The notes under the pieces were generated by a model. It did not search any database. It saw only the letters and a list, made by a program, of their open reading frames with translations, and was not told where the DNA came from. Below are positions 1-8,032 of a DNA stretch of 64,000 bases, one piece after another. The position numbers and the translations under genes are program-made. Positions within the stretch are counted from its first letter, which is position 1. Each line of letters opens with the position of its first letter. The stretch lies in assembly GCF_004015185.1 (NCBI RefSeq), contig NZ_CP025746.1:3923776-3987775 (forward strand). Reading direction: 5' to 3'. The stretch comes from Clostridium manihotivorum (GTDB lineage: Bacteria > Bacillota > Clostridia > Clostridiales > Clostridiaceae).

Positions 1-692
1 AAAAAATTTGCTATCTGCATGAGGATAAATTTGTAATCGATATAGGTACACAAGATGTAGAAAATTCCTATGAATTAGAAATAGGTATAGGTCACTACTC
101 TTCTTATGAGATTTCACCTACTTGCGGGATAGCTACAAAAGAAAGATTGATTGGAGAAGTTGATAACCCTAGTTATTTTGCTGATCCAGAAAGAATAAAT
201 GCAGATATTTTATGGTTTACAAAAGGTTTTATTGAATACCGCATACCAAACTACTTAAAACCTGGCCAAGAATTTTCTGAAATTCAAATATCTATGGAAA
301 TAAGTTCGGAAGCTCCAGGCAACTGCAACATATGGCCTTCAGATATACATTTTATTCTAAACAATATTAATATAGGCAGCTGGACTAGTCCAGGAGATTA
401 TGCTGATAGTAAAGGCATATTAACTCCTTCTTGGTGGTTCCCAAATTGGAATCAATACGGATTATTGAAACTTCTTATAATAAATAAGTTTGGGACTTTT
501 ATAGATGGATTAAAGATTTCTGATATAAACATAAATGATATAGATTTAAACTATAAGAGCGATCTAATTCTAAAACTAGCAGTTCCTGAAGAGACAAAAC
601 ACGTAGGCGGTTTGACTATATTCGGAAAAAACTTTGGTAACTACAATCAAGGTTTAAATGTAAGGGTTGTATACGACATTCCAAATCGCTAA
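1..692 (+). CDS. ArsR/SmtB-type transcriptional regulator, C-terminal part (partial at left edge)
   Basis: The frame is open from base 3 to the stop at 690-692, so the gene begins left of the window; the TTG at 147 is internal. The visible ~229 residues lack the DNA-binding helix-turn-helix. They match, from memory, the C-terminal beta-rich effector domain of ~300-residue ArsR-family regulators found beside hemicellulase clusters, with blocks such as EYRIPNYLKPGQ, SEAPGN, IGSWTSPGDY and HVGGLTIFGKNFGNYNQ. The domain looks like a sugar-binding jelly roll. It lies convergent to the arabinanase gene and could be the local sugar-responsive regulator. Function is inferred; the family call is moderate because the HTH is out of view. 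Confidence 0.6.
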   Translation, partial: KICYLHEDKFVIDIGTQDVENSYELEIGIGHYSSYEISPTCGIATKERLIGEVDNPSYFADPERINADILWFTKGFIEYRIPNYLKPGQEFSEIQISMEISSEAPGNCNIWPSDIHFILNNINIGSWTSPGDYADSKGILTPSWWFPNWNQYGLLKLLIINKFGTFIDGLKISDININDIDLNYKSDLILKLAVPEETKHVGGLTIFGKNFGNYNQGLNVRVVYDIPNR

Positions 693-699
693 TATGATG

Positions 700-735
700 A
701 AAAATTCACTAAAAGAATCTTTTTTAGTGGATTTT
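700..735 (+). terminator. Rho-independent terminator of the ArsR-type gene
   Basis: Stem AAAATTCACTAAAA pairs with TTTTAGTGGATTTT with one G-T wobble, then a T run. It begins 8 bases after the stop codon. Confidence 0.85.
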
Positions 736-841
736 TTTACATATCTGCTTCTTACAAATTATTTAAGAAAATTCTATTACTTGCCATAGTCTCCTTATGT
801 TTTTTATATTTGGCTTATAATAACTAGAAAATTTTACAAAG

Positions 842-877
842 AAAAATCACTAAAGCAAATTGCTTTAGTGATTTTTT
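842..877. terminator. Bidirectional terminator
   Basis: Perfect hairpin AAAAATCACTAAAGCAA / TTGCTTTAGTGATTTTT with T runs on both strands. It sits between the ArsR-type gene and the convergent GH43 gene and probably ends the GH43 transcript. Confidence 0.85.
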
Positions 878-952
878 AATATATATTTATTTTTTCAATT
901 CAATAATTGTACAAGCAAAGCTATATTATCCTGTTATTATAGTTTAATGTTT

Positions 953-2365
953 TTATTTAGCCATTTTTCCCCAAATAGCTAAACCTTTTTTATTAATACC
1001 AGTAAACACTAATGTAGCCTTATTATTTTCCCAGTCCCAAGCTGGAAGTATCTTACACTCAAATTTACCATCTGCATCAGATGAAATCGTCAAAGTAAGA
1101 TCATTATCACCTTCTAAAGACCATGTACTATCTTTCTTATCTGTGTTTCCATTAGACTTAAAAGTATATTTTTCAGATGGTATGATGTCGTTATTAGCTT
1201 TGTCTAAAACAATCACATCCCAATCACCTGGTACTGCATCTTTTGATATCTTCTGCTCTTTCTCACCAGCATACTTTTCTGGCGAAACCATAGGCCAGCC
1301 ATCTTTTGACCATTCTATCTTTCTTACATTTAAACTAAACCAATTTATATCTTCTTCAACTCTTATATGGTGATAAATATAATAATTGTCACCCTCTTTA
1401 AGTACTGAATTATGTCCAGGAGCAAGCCATCCTTGACCATCTCCAAATTTATAGCCGCCCATTATTTTATTTCCAACCTCAGTTGGAAGTATTTCTGTAT
1501 TGGTCATATCATTGCCGTTTATATCAACATATGGACCATCGATCTTTTCTGATCTTCCTACTCTTATATTATAATCCTTAGATAAAGAATCATAAGATTC
1601 AAATAAGTAATATTTCTTCTCTTTATCGTTATAAATTATATACGGTCCTTCAACTCCTCCACTGACGGACTTACTTCTAGAAGAAATATTTTTACCTTTA
1701 TCTGCAGGATTAACAGGTTTTCCAGTAGCTTTATCAAGTTTAACTATATATATCCCTGTCCAGAAAGATCCATAACTCATCCAAGGAGTACCATCTTGAT
1801 CATACACTATATTAGGATCAATGGCGTTCATCTCATCGCCTTCATCTGTTTTCACTACTACCCCCATGTCTTCCCATGGCCCAGTTAAAGATTTACTTCT
1901 CTCTAACCCTATATAGGATTTATTTTTACCAAAACTTGATGCAGCATAATACAAGTAATAGTAATCTCCAATTTTTGTTACATCTGGAGCCCATAATCCA
2001 GTAGCACCTGTCCATTCATAAGCTCCTGTTGGTACCCCCTCTAAAGCTTGACCTACAAACTCCCAATTTATCATATCTTTAGATTTTCTCACTTGTATTC
2101 CAGGAGTTGCAATTCCTCCAACTCTTGCATCAGTAGAAAACACATAATATGTATCCCCATCCTTGAATACTGATGGATCATGGGTTCCCACTGGTCCCCA
2201 CTTACTTTTATCATTTATTGTATCTGCATCTCTTACTTTTTCTTTTGCTATGCCGCTTGGAAAAGTAATTTCTTTAAGCGCCTTTTCTTTCTTAGAATTG
2301 GAAGAACAGCCCACAATACTTACCGAACAAACTAATGCTATTGCAACTGCTATATATTTCTTAAT
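953..2365 (-). CDS. GH43 arabinan endo-1,5-alpha-L-arabinosidase, lipoprotein
   Basis: Cleaves arabinan backbone outside the cell. The GH43 catalytic triad is visible: base Asp63 in THDPSVF, pKa-modulating Asp183 in NAIDPNIV and acid Glu239 in GGVEGPYI. About 100 C-terminal residues form a beta-rich lipocalin-like domain seen in many arabinanases. The first in-frame GTG (2314) would begin inside the lipobox. Upstream in frame is KKYIAVAIALVCSVSIVGC, a textbook lipoprotein signal with Cys20 as lipid anchor. The only codon placed for initiation is ATT at 2363-2365, seven bases after an AAGGGGG ribosome site (2373-2379). I extended the gene to that ATT, giving 470 residues. It is the last gene of the arabinan cluster, and its product would feed the AraNPQ importer. 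The family call is firm; the ATT start is an inference. Confidence 0.9.
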   Translation of the reverse strand: MKKYIAVAIALVCSVSIVGCSSNSKKEKALKEITFPSGIAKEKVRDADTINDKSKWGPVGTHDPSVFKDGDTYYVFSTDARVGGIATPGIQVRKSKDMINWEFVGQALEGVPTGAYEWTGATGLWAPDVTKIGDYYYLYYAASSFGKNKSYIGLERSKSLTGPWEDMGVVVKTDEGDEMNAIDPNIVYDQDGTPWMSYGSFWTGIYIVKLDKATGKPVNPADKGKNISSRSKSVSGGVEGPYIIYNDKEKKYYLFESYDSLSKDYNIRVGRSEKIDGPYVDINGNDMTNTEILPTEVGNKIMGGYKFGDGQGWLAPGHNSVLKEGDNYYIYHHIRVEEDINWFSLNVRKIEWSKDGWPMVSPEKYAGEKEQKISKDAVPGDWDVIVLDKANNDIIPSEKYTFKSNGNTDKKDSTWSLEGDNDLTLTISSDADGKFECKILPAWDWENNKATLVFTGINKKGLAIWGKMAK

Positions 2366-2497
2366 AGTAAAACCCCCTTAATCTTAATTTATACCAAAAC
2401 CCAATTTTCCTAAATACTTACCATATTCTATAGCTTATAAAGCAATGATTCTGTAAACCTCTCAATATAACGATTAGAAAGGATTTCCCACACAAAA

Positions 2498-2581
2498 ATC
2501 TCTTAGTTAGATTTTTTATGATAGTAAAAATAGGATTTAGCACATCAATTTTAATTGTGCACTAAATCCTAACTAAGAGAT
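2498..2581 (-). terminator. Nested inverted repeats with terminator downstream of abfA
   Basis: The inner hairpin pairs AGGATTTAGTGCACA with TGTGCTAAATCCT (minus strand, 2-base bulge) and is followed by TTTTT, a terminator for the GH51 transcript. It is enclosed by a second exact repeat: ATCTCTTAGTTAG at 2498-2510 and its complement at 2569-2581. The outer arm overlaps the foot of the inner stem, so the two folds could compete. Confidence 0.65.
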
Positions 2582-2614
2582 CAATATTATGAAAAAATCA
2601 TCGCTAAAAAATCT

Positions 2615-4108
2615 TTATTCACAGCTAAGTCTTATCGTATTCCATGATAGCTTAGGTAAAACAATATTTAATGAACCATCTTTTACTTCAGGTAAATCAA
2701 CCTTCCTTGGCTTAACATTTTCTGGGTTTTCGAAAGTATTTTTTGCATTTAGATCTGGTCCATCCAAGACCACATGTTCTATTACTTTCAATACTCCAAA
2801 AGATCTAAGTTCTGCTGACAACTCTACATCATCAGTTTGATCACAATTAAGTGCAAATATTGTAACTGTATTATCTTCCTTATTATAAGTTGCAGTTGAT
2901 TGCACTATTGGAACATCCCCATGAAGATTAGTTTTGAAAGTTGGGGCCTCGATTAAAACATTTAGTACTTCCCCTCTTCCATAAGTTGAAACTTGCTGGA
3001 AAGGATAGAAGGTAGTCTGTTTTATAACTGGTCCACCTTTCTTAGTAAATATAGGTGCTATTACATTAACTAACTGTGCAAGGCAAGCTATCTTAACTCT
3101 GTCTGCATGTTTTAGTAATGAACACATAAGACCTCCAAATACAAGGGCATCCAATAAAGAATATATATCCTCTAATATCGGGGGAGCAATCTCCCAATCT
3201 GTTAGTTTAATCTGTTTTTGATACCAAACATTCCACTCATCAAAAGATAAATACATTGTCTTGTTACTTCTTTTTTTAGCTTTCACATAATCTGCAGTAC
3301 TTACTATAGTTTTAATGAATTTCTCCATATCCACAAAAGATCCTAAGAAATCTTCTGTATTACCAAAGTTTTCATAATATCTATGACAAGAAATATAATC
3401 CACTTGTTCATAAAGATATTCAAGTACAGTCCTATCCCACTCTGGAAAAGTTGGCATATCCGCATTAGAACTGCCACAGGCAACTAGCTCGATTGTAGGA
3501 TCAACCCATCTCATTATCTTTGCAGCTTCTAAAGCTTTTTTACCATAGTCATCAGCATTTAGATGACCTATTTGCCAAGGTCCATCCATCTCATTTCCTA
3601 AACACCAAAGTTTAAAATTATGAGGTTCTTCATGTCCATTTCTTTTTCTAAGTTCACTTAAGTCAGTACCACCGGGATGATTACAGTACTCTACAAAATA
3701 TCCAGCATCTTGAGGAGTCCCGGTGCCTAAGTTTACAGCAACCATTGGTTCTATTTCAGCTTTCTTAGCCCAATCCACAAATTCATCTATACCAACTTCG
3801 TTTGTTTCAGTGGTTCTCCAAGCATAATCTAGTCTTCTTGGTCTATCTTCCTTAGGACCTATTCCATCTCTCCAGTTATAACCAGATACAAAGTTACCGC
3901 CTGGATATCTAACCATAGGAACCTTAAGTTCCTTAATCAGTTCCATAACGTCTTGTCTAAAGCCTTGATCATCCGCTAACGGATGATCTGGCTCATATAT
4001 TCCTGTATAAACTGCTCTACCAAGGTGTTCAATAAAAGATGCAAACATACGTGGATCTACTTCAGAAATCTTATAGTTTCTATCTACAAAGTATTTTACT
4101 TGTTTCAT
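2615..4108 (-). CDS. abfA: GH51 alpha-L-arabinofuranosidase (cytosolic)
   Basis: Removes terminal arabinofuranose from imported arabino-oligosaccharides. At 497 residues it has the usual size for intracellular GH51 enzymes: a TIM barrel followed by a C-terminal beta domain, and no signal peptide. Acid/base Glu173 lies in LGNEMDGPWQ and nucleophile Glu291 in SFDEWNVWY, matching the E173/E292 spacing known for Clostridium thermocellum Araf51. The ATG follows a GGGAGAAATAGTT leader. It is the next gene after araQ on the same strand with a 41-base gap, so it is probably transcribed with the ABC operon. Confidence 0.95.
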   Translation of the reverse strand: MKQVKYFVDRNYKISEVDPRMFASFIEHLGRAVYTGIYEPDHPLADDQGFRQDVMELIKELKVPMVRYPGGNFVSGYNWRDGIGPKEDRPRRLDYAWRTTETNEVGIDEFVDWAKKAEIEPMVAVNLGTGTPQDAGYFVEYCNHPGGTDLSELRKRNGHEEPHNFKLWCLGNEMDGPWQIGHLNADDYGKKALEAAKIMRWVDPTIELVACGSSNADMPTFPEWDRTVLEYLYEQVDYISCHRYYENFGNTEDFLGSFVDMEKFIKTIVSTADYVKAKKRSNKTMYLSFDEWNVWYQKQIKLTDWEIAPPILEDIYSLLDALVFGGLMCSLLKHADRVKIACLAQLVNVIAPIFTKKGGPVIKQTTFYPFQQVSTYGRGEVLNVLIEAPTFKTNLHGDVPIVQSTATYNKEDNTVTIFALNCDQTDDVELSAELRSFGVLKVIEHVVLDGPDLNAKNTFENPENVKPRKVDLPEVKDGSLNIVLPKLSWNTIRLSCE

Positions 4109-4149
4109 AACTATTTCTCCCTTTAGTTTGACTATTTTTAATGTTACTC

Positions 4150-5037
4150 TTAGCCCTTAACCCCACTGATGGCAACAGATTCTATAATCCACTTTTGGAA
4201 TATAATGAATACTATTATTATTGGAAGCATTGCAACTACAGAAGCAGCCATTATCAACGGGTAATCTGTTTGTATTGCATAAGTAGCATTAAATGATTGT
4301 ATAACTGTTTGAATAGTCATTTTTTCTGGTGTACTTATATATATTGCTGGTGCTAAGAAGTCATTCCATATTCCCATGAACCATAATATTATCTGAGCAG
4401 ACAACGCTGGACCTGTTAGAGGGAATATAATCTTATAGTATATTTTAAAGAAGGAACATCCATCTATTTTTGCCGCATCTATAATGTCATTAGGAATACC
4501 TTGAATATACTGTCTTAAGAAGAATATCATCGTTACATTACCGAATAACCCTGGAACTATAAGTGGTAATAATGAGTCTACCCATCCTATCTTTGAGAAG
4601 AAAACGAATTGAGGAATCATTACAACTGGGAATGGTATCATCATAGTACCAAGTAAAGCTAAGAATATCTTATTCTTATGTGGGAATGTAAGCTTCGCAA
4701 AACTGAACGCAGCTAAGCTTGATGTAAAAGTACCTACTATTGTAACAGTTAATCCAACCTTTAAACTGTTTATAAAACCGCTTAGTAATGGTCCCTTTTC
4801 CCATATTTCAGAGTATTTTCCCCAAACGAAAGGCTTAGGTATCCATACAGGTGGCAATTGGAATACTTGAAGTTTCTCCTTTACAGAAGTAGAAACCATC
4901 CAAAGCAATGGTACTATCATTACTAATGATCCTGCTAACAATATAAGAAATATAATTATATTAGCTATCTGATTTCTTCTTTTCATTCCTGACATTTGAA
5001 ATTTTGGTTTCTTTTTTATTGTTTCAGTATTTAGCAC
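4150..5037 (-). CDS. araQ: ABC sugar transporter permease, AraQ/MalG type
   Basis: Inner-membrane permease of a CUT1-family sugar importer, 295 residues with about six hydrophobic helices. The coupling (EAA) loop is seen as DAAKIDGCSFFKIYYKIIFPL-type sequence near residue 190, and the protein ends in the short cytoplasmic tail usual for MalG homologues. It is 19 bases downstream of araP. The GH43 and GH51 neighbours point to arabino-oligosaccharides, as for Bacillus subtilis AraNPQ. No nucleotide-binding subunit is encoded nearby, so a shared MsmX-type ATPase elsewhere is expected (inference). Confidence 0.9.
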   Translation of the reverse strand: MLNTETIKKKPKFQMSGMKRRNQIANIIIFLILLAGSLVMIVPLLWMVSTSVKEKLQVFQLPPVWIPKPFVWGKYSEIWEKGPLLSGFINSLKVGLTVTIVGTFTSSLAAFSFAKLTFPHKNKIFLALLGTMMIPFPVVMIPQFVFFSKIGWVDSLLPLIVPGLFGNVTMIFFLRQYIQGIPNDIIDAAKIDGCSFFKIYYKIIFPLTGPALSAQIILWFMGIWNDFLAPAIYISTPEKMTIQTVIQSFNATYAIQTDYPLIMAASVVAMLPIIIVFIIFQKWIIESVAISGVKG

Positions 5038-5056
5038 TTATATCACCTCTTTCTTG

Positions 5057-5944
5057 TTAGCTTTCAAAGAATGTATCGTTATTTCTGAATTGAATTAGTG
5101 TGATTATAAATATGAATATTGCTAGAAGCCATGCAACTGCACAAGCATATCCCATTTGGTAATTTTTAAAGGCCTTGTCCCATAAATAGTAAACTATTGT
5201 AGCTGCACTATAGTTAGGACCACCATTATCAGTCATTATGTTTGGTTCAACGAACATTTGTGAACCACCTATTATTCCTGTTATAACCATATAGAATGTA
5301 ACTGGCTTTAAAAGTGGAATTGTGATATATCTAAATATGTTAAAAGAAGTTGCTCCATCTAACTGAGCTGCTTCGTAATAGTCTTTTGAAATACTTTGTA
5401 TACCAGCTAGGTATAAAAGCATGGATCCTCCAAGACCCTTCCATATAGCCATACCCATAATAGCTGGCTTAACAGTAGCTTCATTGAATAACCAGTTTGG
5501 TCCTTTTATATGGAACCAACCTTCTAATAATTGATTTAATAGACCGTAGTCTCCGTTATATACCCATCTCCATAGTATTGATACAGCTGCTACAGAAGAT
5601 ATAACTGGTATATAGTAAATGACTCTAAAAGCTTTTATTCCGAATATTTTTCTATTCATCATTAGTGCTAATGCTAATGCTAAAATAAGTCCGATAGGAA
5701 TACCAATCATCATAAATATTGTATTGTAAAGGGATCTCCAAAAGTTTATATCATGGAACATGTCTTTAAAGTTTTGAAGACCTACAAAATGTATATCACC
5801 TATTGAGCTCCAATCCGTGAAGCCAGCATAAAGTGAAAACATCAATGGACCAAATGCAAAAAGGAAAAAGCCAAGAACTGGTGCAAGAACAAATAATAGA
5901 CCTGCTTTACGCTCTTTAGCGTAATAGTCTGATTTTCTAGCCAT
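5057..5944 (-). CDS. araP: ABC sugar transporter permease, AraP/MalF type
   Basis: Second permease of the importer, 295 residues, with an N-terminal charged stretch (KERKAG) and about six membrane helices. The coupling loop YEAAQLDGATSFNIFRYI is clear. It partners with AraQ and receives substrate from the lipoprotein encoded 119 bases upstream. Substrate assignment to arabino-oligosaccharide rests on context; the family assignment is firm. Confidence 0.9.
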   Translation of the reverse strand: MARKSDYYAKERKAGLLFVLAPVLGFFLFAFGPLMFSLYAGFTDWSSIGDIHFVGLQNFKDMFHDINFWRSLYNTIFMMIGIPIGLILALALALMMNRKIFGIKAFRVIYYIPVISSVAAVSILWRWVYNGDYGLLNQLLEGWFHIKGPNWLFNEATVKPAIMGMAIWKGLGGSMLLYLAGIQSISKDYYEAAQLDGATSFNIFRYITIPLLKPVTFYMVITGIIGGSQMFVEPNIMTDNGGPNYSAATIVYYLWDKAFKNYQMGYACAVAWLLAIFIFIITLIQFRNNDTFFES

Positions 5945-6063
5945 GATTTCACCACCTATATTATATTAATTACTGCTTTTATTTATAGTATGTTTTACTT
6001 ATTTAATACCTATTGCAGAAGAAAATCTCTTTCTCCTGCAATAGCATTAATGGTTAATCTTTA

Positions 6064-7431
6064 TTATTTTTTCTTTTCTTTCTTTTCTCTTTCAATAGCC
6101 TTATCTAAAAGTTCTTGCATCTTAGGTTGAACTTCCTTACAGTAATCAGCAGCAGTCTTCTTACCATCAAGAACTGGTTGAATTCCTTCGAAGAACTTGT
6201 TGATCCATTCTGCATTGTAAGTGTATTCAGCTGGCATTGATCTACCAGTGTTTTCTATTATATCTAAGAATTGTTGTTTGTTTTCTGGTTGAATATTAGC
6301 ATTATTTACATATTCATTCTTAGCCATTGACATTAAGTTAGGTACTTGAATTTGCATATCTGAAACCATCTTGTTAGCATCTTTATCTGTTGATAAGAAT
6401 ATAGCTAAGTTAACAGCTTCTTGTGGATGTTTTGTATTAGCACCAACTGCGAAACCAACTGATCCTAACCATGTAGCTGACTTACCAGTAGCTGTGCTTG
6501 CTGGATATGGTATTATGTCATATTTGAAAGGTAGATCCTTAAATGCTGCTATATCCCATGGAGCTACAGCGAAGAATCCTAATTGTCCTTTTATCCATCT
6601 TTGATAAGTATCAAGTGTTTGTCCTTCTTGAGCTGAAGGAGTTATTTTATATTTTAAAGTCTGATCTGCGAAGAATTGTAATGCTTCTGCAAACTTTGGA
6701 TCATCAACAGTTACTTTTGTCTTTGATTCGTCTAAGAAGTCTGCTCCATTGCTCCATACAAAGCTTTGAAGTGTCCAGTTAACATTCAAACCAGTTCCCC
6801 ATTGATCCATCTTTCCATCACCGTTTGTATCTTTAGTAAGCTTCTTACAAACGTCTATCCATTCTTCCCATGTATATGGCTTGTTCTTGTCAGGAAGTGG
6901 AATGCCTGCCTTTATGAATAAATCTTTGTTATAACCGAAACCGAAAGGCCCGATATCTTTAGGTAATGCGTATTGATCACCTTGTCCAATCTTTTCACCA
7001 TCATATTTATATTTTGCAAGTCCTTTTGGCCATATATCAGATAAATCTAATATTTTAGCTTCTTCTGCTTTCTTAAGATAAGGTGTCATATTTAATATAT
7101 TTCCTGAGTTAACCCAAGCCTTAACATCTCCTGGATTCATATATAATACATCAGGCAATTTCTTTGATGCCATAGAAGCTTGTATCTTTTGTCCGTATTG
7201 ATCTTGAGTTGTAGAAACAATCTTAACCTTTACATTTGGGTACTTAGCTTCGAATTTCTTAATTACTTGGTCAAAAACCTTAGTTTCTTGTGGTTGTCCA
7301 TAACACATCCAAGTTAATTCAATTTTACCATCGGCTGTTTTATTGTCCTTATTGCCACAACCTACAAATACTGATGCTGCCATTACTGCTGTAATAACGA
7401 TTGACATTATTTTTTTTGATCTTTTTAACAT
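6064..7431 (-). CDS. araN: ABC transporter sugar-binding lipoprotein, AraN type
   Basis: Extracytoplasmic solute-binding protein of the CUT1 class, 455 residues. The signal peptide ends at lipobox VFVGC with Cys25. The body carries the expected cluster B signatures (a YNKDLF segment, TWEEW, a NGADFL-like stretch and WPAP-like aromatic residues). The C-terminus is very Lys/Glu rich. It is first in the operon araN-araP-araQ-abfA, which fits the usual high expression of binding proteins. The start ATG follows a GGGGGAGAATGT ribosome site. Confidence 0.92.
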   Translation of the reverse strand: MLKRSKKIMSIVITAVMAASVFVGCGNKDNKTADGKIELTWMCYGQPQETKVFDQVIKKFEAKYPNVKVKIVSTTQDQYGQKIQASMASKKLPDVLYMNPGDVKAWVNSGNILNMTPYLKKAEEAKILDLSDIWPKGLAKYKYDGEKIGQGDQYALPKDIGPFGFGYNKDLFIKAGIPLPDKNKPYTWEEWIDVCKKLTKDTNGDGKMDQWGTGLNVNWTLQSFVWSNGADFLDESKTKVTVDDPKFAEALQFFADQTLKYKITPSAQEGQTLDTYQRWIKGQLGFFAVAPWDIAAFKDLPFKYDIIPYPASTATGKSATWLGSVGFAVGANTKHPQEAVNLAIFLSTDKDANKMVSDMQIQVPNLMSMAKNEYVNNANIQPENKQQFLDIIENTGRSMPAEYTYNAEWINKFFEGIQPVLDGKKTAADYCKEVQPKMQELLDKAIEREKKEKKK

Positions 7432-7670
7432 ACATTCTCCCCCTTGATAGTTTTAAATGTAGACTTTAATGATTAGTAAAAGTTTTTTTGTTTAGGCCTA
7501 TACTTTCATGAGTTTAAAGCTTTTCTCAACTCATTCTTCATTTGTTTTAATATTATATGAAATAATATTAAGCTGATTGTTAGTTAGGATCTTCAACATA
7601 AATCCTTATGTATCAGATATTCAGGAAGTTTTAAGCTTTTATTTTCTCCAAATATAGTGTATAATTTACT

Positions 7671-7684
7671 AGTAAACATTTTCA
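7671..7684 (-). promoter_or_regulatory. Possible catabolite-repression (cre-like) site in the araN leader
   Basis: On the minus strand the sequence TGAAAATGTTTACT resembles the CcpA site TGWNANCGNTNWCA with two mismatches (C to T at the central CG, last A to T). It lies about 60 bases downstream of the predicted araN promoter, a position suited to roadblock repression. A weak match only. Confidence 0.3.
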
Positions 7685-7743
7685 TTTCTTTTAAAAAAAA
7701 TATTTACTACTCTATATTGTTTTCTTTCGCCTTCCTTAATTAT

Positions 7744-7771
7744 ATTATAACTCATTTAAGAATTAAGTCAA
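7744..7771 (-). promoter_or_regulatory. Sigma-A promoter for the araN operon
   Basis: Minus-strand TTGACT (7766-7771) and perfect TATAAT (7744-7749) are 16 bases apart. This gives a leader of about 300 bases before the araN start. The rest of the 7432-8032 gap is AT-rich with no open frame or clear riboswitch fold. Confidence 0.7.
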
Positions 7772-8032
7772 TGCTTTATTTAAAATTTACTTAAAATATT
7801 TTAGTGTTTGTTAAAATAGTTTTATCAACACCCTATAATACAAGGCATTTGCATCTTTAAATCTCTCATTGTTTTAACTTAATCTAAATCTAACAGCAAA
7901 ATTTGACAATATCTGCTTTCATGATTCTTAGACATATTCATGTTAAATTTATAAATATCTATTCATAAGATACTAAATTATAGCACCTCATGAGTAGACA
8001 TTATTTTAAATTTTTCTAAAAGCAAGTTGTCT

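Noticed and set aside
2498..2581. Nested inverted repeats as a riboswitch
   Set aside because: They follow the GH51 stop and precede the GH43 promoter region; a T run marks a terminator and no known aptamer core was seen.
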